A stretch of 64,000 nucleotides of DNA from Rhodospirillaceae bacterium (lineage in GTDB: Bacteria; Pseudomonadota; Alphaproteobacteria; GCA-2731375). The position numbers and the translations under genes are program-made. The notes under the pieces were generated by a model. The model made no database searches, was not told the DNA's origin, and worked only from the letters and a program-made list of their open reading frames with translations. The DNA is taken from assembly GCA_018660265.1 (NCBI GenBank), contig JABJKS010000059.1:1-64000 (forward strand), given 5' to 3'. Below, in pieces: positions 10,278 through 18,085 of the stretch (positions are counted from its first letter, which is position 1; each line of letters begins with the position of its first letter).

Positions 10278-11468
10278 GTGGCCAACGTGTCGAAAAATTC
10301 CCGTATGAACTATGATGGCGTGGCTGTGTGCGTACCCGTGACCATTCCCTATAGCCGCTATTCCCTGCGCAGTGCGCATTGGTTTTGCGGCCGGGCCTTG
10401 GCGGAATTGATCAAGGTCGCCGGTATCGCTAAGGATGAGGTGGATGGCTTTTGCGTCTCCTCCTTCACCCTTGCACCGGATTCCGCCGTTGGCCTGATGC
10501 AACATCTTGGCGTCTCGCCCCGTTGGTTGGATCATATTCCCATGGGCGGCGCATCGGGTGGCGTCGGCCTGCGCCGTGCGGCCCGCGCGGTGCAATGCGG
10601 TGATGCGGAGATCGTCGCCTGTATTGCGGGCGATACCAATCATGTGGGCAGCTTCCGCAATACCATCGCCTCCTTCTCGCAATTCGCCAACGATGCGGTC
10701 TATCCCTATGGCTCCGGCGGGCCGAATGGGTCCTTTGCTTTTTTGACGGATCATTACATGCGGGAATTCGGTGCCAGGCGGGAAGACTTCGCCAAGCTAT
10801 GTATCGCGCAACGGGACAATGCCCTGGCTTTTCCCCATGCCCTGATGAAACGGCCCTTGACCCTGGATGCCTATATGGATGCCCGGCCCATTGCTGATCC
10901 GTTGTGCCTGTTCGATTGTGTCATGCCATGTGCGGGCGCTGAGGCCTATTTGGTGATGGCGGAGGATCGGGCGAAGTCTCTGAATTTGGATTACGCCAGG
11001 ATCCTCTCTACCATTGAACGTCACAACGCCTATCCCGACGATCCAATCCAGATCCGGGGCGGCTGGGCCATGGATGTTGACGGCTTCTATGACCTGGCCG
11101 GTATCGGGCCCGAGGATATTGATTTTCTGCAAGTTTATGACGACTACCCGGTGATCTGTTTTATGCAGATCGAAGATCTGGGATTTTGTAAAAAGGGCGA
11201 GGCGGCGGAATTTGTCCGCACACATGACCTCACCGTGGCGGGCGGCGATTTCCCCATTAATACCTCCGGTGGGCAATTATCCGTGGGTCAGGCGGGGGCG
11301 GCGGGCGGCTCCCTTGGCTTGGTAGAGACAATTCGGCAGTTGACCGATGCCAACCTGGGCGCGGTTGTGCAAGGTGCCCGCCATGGCCTGGCATCCTGCT
11401 TTGGCATGATCAATTATGATCGCGGCTTGTGCAGCTCTGCCGCGATTTTAGGGAGGGCAGGGGCATGA
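10278..11468 (+). CDS. Thiolase-fold (Ltp2/SCP-x-like) protein without thiolase catalytic residues
   Basis: A 396-residue thiolase-superfamily protein, usually annotated as lipid-transfer protein or acetyl-CoA acetyltransferase. The nucleophilic-cysteine position reads GGASG (Gly91), and the usual GHPxGATG histidine motif reads VGQAGAAGG (Gln338). It therefore cannot work as a classical thiolase. Known relatives of this type, such as steroid Ltp2, are retro-aldolases that need a DUF35 partner. The next gene, overlapping by ATGA, encodes a DUF35 protein, which supports that reading. The start is GTG with AAGAAGG six bases upstream. The inferred role is C-C cleavage of a beta-hydroxyacyl-CoA-like intermediate. 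Confidence 0.82.
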   Translation: MANVSKNSRMNYDGVAVCVPVTIPYSRYSLRSAHWFCGRALAELIKVAGIAKDEVDGFCVSSFTLAPDSAVGLMQHLGVSPRWLDHIPMGGASGGVGLRRAARAVQCGDAEIVACIAGDTNHVGSFRNTIASFSQFANDAVYPYGSGGPNGSFAFLTDHYMREFGARREDFAKLCIAQRDNALAFPHALMKRPLTLDAYMDARPIADPLCLFDCVMPCAGAEAYLVMAEDRAKSLNLDYARILSTIERHNAYPDDPIQIRGGWAMDVDGFYDLAGIGPEDIDFLQVYDDYPVICFMQIEDLGFCKKGEAAEFVRTHDLTVAGGDFPINTSGGQLSVGQAGAAGGSLGLVETIRQLTDANLGAVVQGARHGLASCFGMINYDRGLCSSAAILGRAGA

Positions 11469-12718
11469 CCACAAGATTGCCACCGCCTAAAAAGAAAGAC
11501 CCGATCGCCCGCACCTTGCAACCGACCCAGCCGCCCGGAAACCGTAGCCGGGAAGCGCAAGGCTTAACAGCTATGGCCGCCGTGGGCCGCTTTGCCTTGC
11601 AGACCTGCGCCGCCTGTGACCGGGTGCAATATCCACCCCAGCAGATTTGCGGCAATTGCCTGGGCGATGACCTGCCCTGGCGTGATGTGGACCCGGCCGG
11701 CGTGTTGTTGGCCGAGACGAAGCTGCATCATGCCAACGATCTGTATTTCCGTGATCGGATGCCCTGGCGTCTGGGCATGGTTAAAATGGACGCGGGGCCT
11801 GCGGTGGTGGCGCACATCGCAGAAGACTGCCAACAGGGCGATCGCGTCCGCCTGTCCCTGAACCTGGATCGCAGCGGCCATGCGGTGATGAACGCAAGGC
11901 CCGAAACCCCTGGGCCCAATCAAGAGGATGACCTGCAATTGCGTGAACTCAGCACGGATCCAAAGGACCGCCGGGTCTTGATCGTCGACGGCAAGACTGG
12001 TCTGGGGCTGGCCCTGGTAAAAGCTTTCAAGGCGGCGGGTGCGCGGGCGATTTACGTGGGCCATGCCGAGCCGTGGAAAACCTCCCCCTTCCTCGAAGAG
12101 ATCAAGGCCATAGCTGCGGATGCGGGGGGCATAACCCTGTTTCCCCTGGACGTTACCGATACGGATAGTGTCGAAAAACTCGCGTCTGTCCTCGGTGGCA
12201 AGGTGGAGATTATGGTCAACAACAGCTATCACCTGCGCCCGGGCGGCGCGGTCGATGGCCTGGACATGAATATCAGCCGGGAGGAAATGGACGTTCACTA
12301 TTTCGGTCTGTTGCGCCTGGCCGGTAACTTTGGCCCCGTACTACGCAGCCGGGGCGCAGATGGTGATCACGGGGCTTGCGCCTGGGTCAATATTCTGTCC
12401 GCCTATGCCCAGGTCAACAACCCTGCTTTTGGCACCTATTCGGCCTCCCAGGCAGCGGCCTGGTCGGTGGCGCAATGTATGCGGGCGGAAATGTCGGGGG
12501 GTGGCGTGCGCGTGGTCAATGCTTTCGCGGGTCCGCTGGAAGATGAATGGCATCAAATGGTGCCGCCGCCGAAGCTTGAGCCCGACATGGTGGCGGGCCG
12601 TATCGTCGCTGCCTTGCAAAAGGGCCTGGAAGATCTGGCCATAGGTGCCGTGGCAGAGGAAATTGCCGAACGATTGGCGGAAAACCCCAAGGAAATCGAA
12701 CGTGAAATCAAATTGTAA
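11465..12718 (+). CDS. DUF35 zinc-ribbon/OB-fold protein fused to a degenerate SDR domain
   Basis: A 417-residue two-domain protein. Residues about 1-160 form a DUF35 module, with a rubredoxin-like zinc ribbon (Cys48, Cys51, Cys62, Cys65) and an OB-fold. Residues about 170-417 form a short-chain dehydrogenase-like Rossmann domain. In that domain the nucleotide loop reads VDGKTGLG instead of TGxxxGIG. The active-site motif is Tyr325-S-A-S-Gln329, so the usual YxxxK lysine is missing. The ATG overlaps the stop of the thiolase-fold gene, indicating translational coupling and a probable complex. The SDR part may be structural or bind a CoA ester rather than catalyse redox chemistry. Confidence 0.82.
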   Translation: MTTRLPPPKKKDPIARTLQPTQPPGNRSREAQGLTAMAAVGRFALQTCAACDRVQYPPQQICGNCLGDDLPWRDVDPAGVLLAETKLHHANDLYFRDRMPWRLGMVKMDAGPAVVAHIAEDCQQGDRVRLSLNLDRSGHAVMNARPETPGPNQEDDLQLRELSTDPKDRRVLIVDGKTGLGLALVKAFKAAGARAIYVGHAEPWKTSPFLEEIKAIAADAGGITLFPLDVTDTDSVEKLASVLGGKVEIMVNNSYHLRPGGAVDGLDMNISREEMDVHYFGLLRLAGNFGPVLRSRGADGDHGACAWVNILSAYAQVNNPAFGTYSASQAAAWSVAQCMRAEMSGGGVRVVNAFAGPLEDEWHQMVPPPKLEPDMVAGRIVAALQKGLEDLAIGAVAEEIAERLAENPKEIEREIKL

Positions 12719-12732
12719 AGGTGGGCGTGCTT

Positions 12733-13533
12733 ATGGCTGAGGCCAAATCACAAGGTGGATTACTGACCGGATTAATGGGCGGGATCTTGGGTGGAGGTAT
12801 CCAGGTGGTGGATTTGACCATGACCCTGCAGCCGGATGTGCCCACCATCGTCATGCCCCCTGAACTGGGCCAGTCCTGGCCCTTCCGGATGGAGGAGATA
12901 TCCCGCTATGATCATCGGGGGCCGTTTTGCTATTGGAATAATCTGTCCTGCGGCGAACATACGGGCACGCACTTCGATGCGCCCATTCATTGGGTCTCGG
13001 GCAAGGATCTGCCCGCGAACACGACGGATACCATTCCGGTGGAGAAGTTTTTAGCCCATGCCTGCGTGATCGATTGCTCCCAGGCCGCCGCTGCTGATCC
13101 CGACTACCTTTTGACCCAGGGCGTGGTGGAGGATTGGGAGGCGGAACACGGCATAATCCCAGCTAGGTCCTGGCTGTTGATGCGGACGGATTGGTCCAAA
13201 AAAAGTGATCCGGCAGCCTATATGAATATGGATGAAGAGGGTGCGCATACCCCTGGCCCGCACGAGGATCTGATCCCCTGGCTGATCGAAGAACGGGATG
13301 TCATCGGCTTTGGCTCAGAGGCGGTGGGCACGGATGCGGGCCAGGCGCAACATTCCAATGTCCCCTTTCCCTGTCATTACCATATGCATGGCAACAACCG
13401 CTTTGGCCTGCCGGCGTTGACCAACCTGGATGCCTTGCCGCCCCAAGGCGCGGTGTTGATCACGCCGCCATTGAAAATCCGCCAAGGCTCCGGCAGCCCG
13501 GCTCGGGTTTTGGCCTTGGTGGAGACGTCTTGA
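12733..13533 (+). CDS. Cyclase family protein (metal-dependent hydrolase, kynurenine formamidase fold)
   Basis: About 266 residues with the hallmark metal-binding motif HTGTHFDAPIHW near residue 76 of the chosen start, as in kynurenine formamidase, isatin hydrolase and related 'cyclase' hydrolases. The likely chemistry is hydrolysis of an amide or lactone-like bond with a bound divalent metal. I prefer the ATG at 12733 to the GTG at 12721 because the AAAGGTG site is better spaced. The stop overlaps the start of the ligase gene (TGATG), so it is coupled within the island operon. The substrate is unknown. Confidence 0.85.
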   Translation: MAEAKSQGGLLTGLMGGILGGGIQVVDLTMTLQPDVPTIVMPPELGQSWPFRMEEISRYDHRGPFCYWNNLSCGEHTGTHFDAPIHWVSGKDLPANTTDTIPVEKFLAHACVIDCSQAAAADPDYLLTQGVVEDWEAEHGIIPARSWLLMRTDWSKKSDPAAYMNMDEEGAHTPGPHEDLIPWLIEERDVIGFGSEAVGTDAGQAQHSNVPFPCHYHMHGNNRFGLPALTNLDALPPQGAVLITPPLKIRQGSGSPARVLALVETS

Positions 13534-15071
13534 TGGCCGCCGACTTTCAACCTACCGAAAATATTCGCCGTGCCGGCGGCGGCAATGTGGGGCGTATCTT
13601 TGCCACCCAGGCCCGGCGCTTTCCCAATGACATTGCCCTCGTCGATGGTGCCAACGGGGATGAAAGCCTGACCTACGCGCAATTGAATAAACGGGTCAAT
13701 CAACTGGCCCATGTCATGCTGGAACGCGGCGTCGGCGTTGGTGATCGGGTTGGGCTGTTGTCGCGCAATTGCGGGCCGTTCATTGAGGTGGATTTAGCGG
13801 CCGCCAAAATCGGTGCCATAACCACCTCCCTCAACTGGCGTCTCGCGCCGACGGAATTGCACCATTGTATCGCGCTGACCACGCCGAGCCTGATGTTCAC
13901 CCAGGATGTCTATCTGCCTGCGTTGGAAGGAACGAAACCAACCCGTTTGGTTTTCGGCCCGGAATACGAGGCAGCCTTGGCCGCTGCCCCTGATGGGGAA
14001 CCCGCCGTTGATGCGGGCGGCGAAGATGGCATGTTGATCATCTTCACCTCCGGCACCACTGGTTTGCCAAAAGGCGCTTTGATCAGTCACCGGGCCATGA
14101 TCGCGCGCACGGGCATCTATGGCGCCGAAATGAACGCACCCGCCAAGGATACTTTTGCAGCCTGGACGCCGTTGTTCCATATGGGGGCGAATGATTTCGC
14201 TCTGGCCACCCTGATGCGCGGGGGCAAGGTCATTACCATCGACGGCTATCAACCACAGGCCATGGTTGCCGCCATAGAAGGCGAGGCCATGCATTACCTG
14301 CCCCTGATCCCCGGCATGATCATGGAATTTATCGATGTGCTGCGGGACGGCAATGTCCAACCCAAAGGCATCGGTATGATCGGGGCCATGGCGGATCTGG
14401 TGCCGCGCCAGCAGTTGGCGGAGATTACCACGTTGTTGGATGCGCCCTATCTGAACACATTCGGCTCCACGGAAACCGGTACGCCGCCTGCGACGGCCAG
14501 CTTTGTCGCCATTGGTTCGGCGCCGACATCGTTGTCGAAGACCCAGAACGATTTTTGCGAAATTCGTTTGGTGGATGCCGACGATAACGAAGTCGCGGAT
14601 GGCGAACCGGGGGAATTGGCCATTCGCGGGCCATCCCTGTTCAGCGGCTATTGGAACAACGATGAAGCCAACGCGGAGGCATTTCGCGGCGGTTGGTTCC
14701 ACATGGGCGATGTCTTTCGCCGTAACACAGACGGCAGTCTGGATTTCGTGGACCGGGTCAAATACATGATCAAATCAGGCGGAGAGAACATCTACCCGGC
14801 CGAGATTGAACAATATATCCTGGCTGACCCGCGCGTGGCGGATGCCGCCGTAGTCCGCAAATCGGACGCAAAATGGGGCGAAGTCCCGGTTGTCTTCGCC
14901 GCCCGGCGGGAGGCTGGTTTGACGGCAGAGGACCTGATCGCCACCTGCGCCGGCAAATTGGCCCGCTACAAACTGCCCAAGGAAGTCCACTTCATAGACT
15001 TCGACGACTTCCCCCGCTCCACCACCGGCAAAATCCAACGCCACGAACTGGAGGCGCGGCTGGAGCCGTAA
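13533..15071 (+). CDS. AMP-dependent acyl-CoA synthetase/ligase
   Basis: A 512-residue ANL-superfamily ligase. It shows the P-loop-like motif FTSGTTGLPKG, the adenylate-binding NTFGSTETG segment, the hinge region and the C-terminal GKIQRHEL motif with its catalytic lysine. It activates a carboxylic acid as acyl-AMP and then acyl-CoA. It ends the coupled plus-strand run and probably primes the island's acid substrate for the thiolase-fold/DUF35 step. The ATG at 13533 overlaps the preceding stop. Acid specificity cannot be told. Confidence 0.92.
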   Translation: MAADFQPTENIRRAGGGNVGRIFATQARRFPNDIALVDGANGDESLTYAQLNKRVNQLAHVMLERGVGVGDRVGLLSRNCGPFIEVDLAAAKIGAITTSLNWRLAPTELHHCIALTTPSLMFTQDVYLPALEGTKPTRLVFGPEYEAALAAAPDGEPAVDAGGEDGMLIIFTSGTTGLPKGALISHRAMIARTGIYGAEMNAPAKDTFAAWTPLFHMGANDFALATLMRGGKVITIDGYQPQAMVAAIEGEAMHYLPLIPGMIMEFIDVLRDGNVQPKGIGMIGAMADLVPRQQLAEITTLLDAPYLNTFGSTETGTPPATASFVAIGSAPTSLSKTQNDFCEIRLVDADDNEVADGEPGELAIRGPSLFSGYWNNDEANAEAFRGGWFHMGDVFRRNTDGSLDFVDRVKYMIKSGGENIYPAEIEQYILADPRVADAAVVRKSDAKWGEVPVVFAARREAGLTAEDLIATCAGKLARYKLPKEVHFIDFDDFPRSTTGKIQRHELEARLEP

Positions 15072-15135
15072 CGCGCCGCCAATGATGCCAGAACGCCACT
15101 CAATTCGAACATGATCAACAGGACGTCATCCTTCA

Positions 15136-16044
15136 ATGAACAGTGAGTCAGACGGTGTATCGCCGCAGGTTGGCTATACGCTGATGGTTACCACGTGGCT
15201 GTGCTGGGGGTTTAGCTATCCGGCGACGTCGTTTGTGCTGCGGACCATAGATGTGTGGAGCAGCCGGTTGCTGGTTATGGGCGCTGCTGCGATTGTATTG
15301 TTGGCATTGGGCCGTCTACAGGGGGCATCGTTAAAAGTGCCGCGCAGCCATTGGCCCGACCTGATCATTGCCGCGATCTGCAATATGGCGATCTTCCAGA
15401 TCGGCATGACTTATGGGGTGCAATTACTCAGTGCCGGGCGTACCTCTGTCATCGTTTATACCATGCCGTTGTGGGCCAGTATTTTCGCCGTGTTCATATT
15501 GCGGGAGCGGTTGAGCTGGCCGCGCATGGTGGCCCTGGCTCTGGGTCTGATTGGTTTGGCTATATTGATCGGACAGGATCTGACCCATCTGCGGAATGCG
15601 CCCCTGGGGGCCGGCCTGACCCTGATGGCGGCGGTGTTTTTCGGCCTTGGGACGGTCTGGATGAAGCGGCGGATCTGGCAGAACAATCCCACTGTCCTGG
15701 CCGGCTGGCAGTTGCTTATTGCCACTCTGCCGGTGGCCTTGATCTGGGGTTTTTCGGACGCCCGGCTATCTCCCGGCAGCGTCAGTACGGATAGCTGGTT
15801 GGCCTTTGTCTATTTGATATTTATCGCCAATGCCCTGGCCTATTTTGCCTGGTTCCGGGTGGTGGCGCATTTCCCTGCCGCCGTAACAGGTATTGGCGCC
15901 ATGGCCGTGCCGATTGTCGGCGTGCTGGCCAGCGCCTGGTTGTTGGATGAGAAGATGGGTTGGCGGGAATGGAGCGCACTGGGCCTGATCGTTTGCGCCC
16001 TGGCCCTTAATCTCGCCTCTACTTTACAGAGGCGGGCTGTATAA
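15136..16044 (+). CDS. EamA/DMT family transporter
   Basis: A 302-residue membrane protein with ten predicted helices in two EamA repeats. The first repeat begins near LMVTTWLCWGFSYPATSFV and the second near GLTLMAAVFFGLGTVWMKRR. These are usually metabolite exporters or importers of the inner membrane. It lies 64 bases after the ligase gene in the same direction and is convergent with the TetR gene. It may export or import an island metabolite. Confidence 0.88.
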   Translation: MNSESDGVSPQVGYTLMVTTWLCWGFSYPATSFVLRTIDVWSSRLLVMGAAAIVLLALGRLQGASLKVPRSHWPDLIIAAICNMAIFQIGMTYGVQLLSAGRTSVIVYTMPLWASIFAVFILRERLSWPRMVALALGLIGLAILIGQDLTHLRNAPLGAGLTLMAAVFFGLGTVWMKRRIWQNNPTVLAGWQLLIATLPVALIWGFSDARLSPGSVSTDSWLAFVYLIFIANALAYFAWFRVVAHFPAAVTGIGAMAVPIVGVLASAWLLDEKMGWREWSALGLIVCALALNLASTLQRRAV

Positions 16045-16051
16045 GTGCATC

Positions 16052-16678
16052 TTATGTGCCGAGGAAAATGACCCGAACGTAGTCCCGCAACAGCATGATC
16101 TGTTTTGGCAGAACCTCCTTGTCGCGAAGCACCTTGGAGATGATGATACCGCCGTCCACCAGGACGGATACCATATCCGCCAGGGCGTCGAAATCGACCG
16201 GAATTTTGGGTGGGTAGCGTTCCGCGATCAGGTCGAAGCGTTCCCGAAAGCGTTGCCGCCATTGTAGAACCGCCTCGGTGTTGAGTTCACGCACATCCCT
16301 GTCGAATAAATTCTCCTGATAACAATAGGAGGCGACCAGACAGCCGGGATGCCCATTGGGTAGATCCTGCATCATCTCCGCGAACATTTTTAGTCCGACC
16401 AGGAAACCGTGCAAGGGATCTTCATGCAGCTCATCCCCGCGGCGGAACAAATCGTCCAGCAAAGCCTCTTCATCGTCGATGTAGCGTTGCAGCAAGGCGC
16501 GGGCCAACTCATTCTTGTTTTTGAAATGGTAGAAAAAGCCGCTTTTGGTGATGCCCACCGCTGCAATCAATTCATCAATTGAGGTTGCCGCGAAGCCTTT
16601 GGCCAACACCGACTGGGCCGCGAATTCCAGCAGATGCTGCCGCGTTTCGGGGCCGCGCTTGGGTGAAATTTCGTTCAT
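16052..16678 (-). CDS. TetR/AcrR family transcriptional regulator
   Basis: About 208 residues. The N-terminal helix-turn-helix is typical of the family (residues about 15-60, including TSIDELIAAVGITKSGFFYHF) and is followed by an all-helical ligand domain. I chose the ATG at 16678, just after two TTG codons. The gene is convergent with the EamA gene and divergent from the methyltransferase gene at 16935. It may control either side, and a candidate operator is listed separately. Confidence 0.88.
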   Translation of the reverse strand: MNEISPKRGPETRQHLLEFAAQSVLAKGFAATSIDELIAAVGITKSGFFYHFKNKNELARALLQRYIDDEEALLDDLFRRGDELHEDPLHGFLVGLKMFAEMMQDLPNGHPGCLVASYCYQENLFDRDVRELNTEAVLQWRQRFRERFDLIAERYPPKIPVDFDALADMVSVLVDGGIIISKVLRDKEVLPKQIMLLRDYVRVIFLGT

Positions 16679-16712
16679 CAACAAAGCCTATAAGGTGGCT
16701 ACTTCGCAGTAG

Positions 16713-16727
16713 TGTACCATAGGTATA
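16713..16727. promoter_or_regulatory. Candidate TetR operator (imperfect inverted repeat)
   Basis: The imperfect palindrome TGTACCATAGGTATA, with core TACC-ATA-GGTA, lies 35 bases upstream of the TetR start in the divergent intergenic region. Position and symmetry fit an autoregulatory operator, but a single copy is weak evidence. Confidence 0.35.
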
Positions 16728-16934
16728 GTTAATCGCCAGTTTCCCTGTCGACCGTCCCTGCGAACGACTGGTGTATATGATGAAAATCTAACTAACTTGT
16801 TGATTTAAAAGACGTATCAAAATAACTCTCATGTACCAAACCACGAGTTCACTAGTTTCTAAGCGGTAGATGAACAAAATATCTTACCAGGCGCCGGCAC
16901 TTCGCCAGGCGGTCTTTGAGAAGGGATTTTTGTT

Positions 16935-17882
16935 ATGGCCAAGTATCGCACGGACCTGCCCCAGCAAAATGGTGGGATGTTTCTGATGGACAGTGGAATG
17001 GAAACCACTTTGATTTTTCACAATGGCATTGATCTGCCTTGCTTTGCCGCCTTTGATCTATTGCGGACGGCAGGCGGTAAGGAGACCTTGCGTCAATATT
17101 ATCAAACTCATGTTGCGATTGCGCAAAAGGATAGCGTCGGCTTTGTATTGGAATCCGCGACCTGGCGGGCCAGCTCTGACTGGGGTGCGAAATTGGGTTA
17201 TTCCCGTGAAGCCCTGGCCGCCGCGAACGAGGAAGCTGTTGAGCTGTTGGCGGAGGTGCGCGACGAATTCGAAGGCCCGGACAACCCCATCGTCATCTGC
17301 GGCAGCATGGGCCCGCGCGGCGACGGCTATGTCGCAGGTGAGATCATGACGCCGGATGAAGCCCAGGCCTATCATCAGGAGCAGATCAACACCTTTGCCG
17401 GCACGGAGGCCGACATGATCAACGTCATGACGATGACCAATACGCCGGAGGTCATCGGCATCACGAAGGCGGCCCAGGCAGCGGGCATCCCCGTGGTCAT
17501 CGCCTTCACCGTGGAAACCGACGGTAACTTGCCCACGGGGCAGCCCCTGGCCGAAGCAATTGCTGAGGTTGACGCGGCAACCGGGTCAGGTCCAGCCTAT
17601 TACATGATCAACTGCGCCCATCCCAGCCATTTTGCCGACAAGCTGGACGGCGATCAGGCCTGGATGAAACGCCTGGGTGGCCTGCGGGCCAATGCCTCGC
17701 GCTGTAGCCATGCGGAGCTGGATGCGGCAGAGGCGCTGGATTCTGGTGATCCGGTGGAATTGGCCGGGGAATATGTCGATATCCTGCAGCGCCACAGCCA
17801 GATCAACGTTCTGGGTGGTTGTTGTGGTACGGACCATCGCCACATCGCGGCGATTAGCGAGGCCTGCCGACCGTCGTTTTAA
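16935..17882 (+). CDS. Homocysteine S-methyltransferase family protein
   Basis: A 315-residue TIM-barrel protein of the homocysteine-binding methyltransferase family. It contains the zinc site formed by a cysteine in ...MINCAHP (near 224) and the paired cysteines of GGCCGTDHRHI near the C-terminus. Family members move a methyl group from S-methylmethionine, betaine or a corrinoid donor to homocysteine. No B12-binding or folate domain is attached. AGAAGGG precedes the ATG. It is monocistronic, with a terminator immediately downstream. Confidence 0.9.
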   Translation: MAKYRTDLPQQNGGMFLMDSGMETTLIFHNGIDLPCFAAFDLLRTAGGKETLRQYYQTHVAIAQKDSVGFVLESATWRASSDWGAKLGYSREALAAANEEAVELLAEVRDEFEGPDNPIVICGSMGPRGDGYVAGEIMTPDEAQAYHQEQINTFAGTEADMINVMTMTNTPEVIGITKAAQAAGIPVVIAFTVETDGNLPTGQPLAEAIAEVDAATGSGPAYYMINCAHPSHFADKLDGDQAWMKRLGGLRANASRCSHAELDAAEALDSGDPVELAGEYVDILQRHSQINVLGGCCGTDHRHIAAISEACRPSF

Positions 17883-17898
17883 TTCGGTTTCTACTGGC

Positions 17899-17932
17899 AA
17901 AACCGTCCATTCCTCAGGGAGTGGACGGTTTT
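17899..17932. terminator. Bidirectional Rho-independent terminator
   Basis: A perfect 11-bp stem (AAAACCGTCCA with TGGACGGTTTT) has a 12-nt loop. It sits 16 bases after the methyltransferase stop and between convergent genes. The A/T ends provide a U-tract in both directions. Confidence 0.75.
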
Positions 17933-17992
17933 GTCGTGTCCGGAATTGCGTCGAATTTAAATCAAAACCTCGGAACCGCCTTATGCAATAAA

Positions 17993-18082
17993 GGCTGCAA
18001 CGGCAGCCCGGCGCTTGTGCGCCGCCACCATGTCGTTCTCTGCGGAGCGTCGCGCCCTGGCGCAAAAAGCGGGAGCGATAAA
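17993..18082 (-). repeat. Dispersed 3'-end structured repeat, copy A
   Basis: This 90-base stretch closely matches the reverse complement of 23560-23634. It begins three bases past the stop of the deacylase gene, so in that gene's sense direction it reads TTTATCGCTC..., exactly as copy B does after the gene ending at 23526. It contains two hairpins: GGCGC-ACAA-GCGCC, and GGCTGC-CGTT-GCAGCC. In copy B the latter becomes GGCCGC/GCGGCC, a compensatory change. It is likely a REP-like or terminator-associated repeat. Confidence 0.65.
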
Positions 18083-18085
18083 GGT

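Noticed and set aside
16679-16934. Riboswitch upstream of the homocysteine methyltransferase gene
   Set aside because: I found no match to SAM-II, SAH or cobalamin riboswitch cores by eye.
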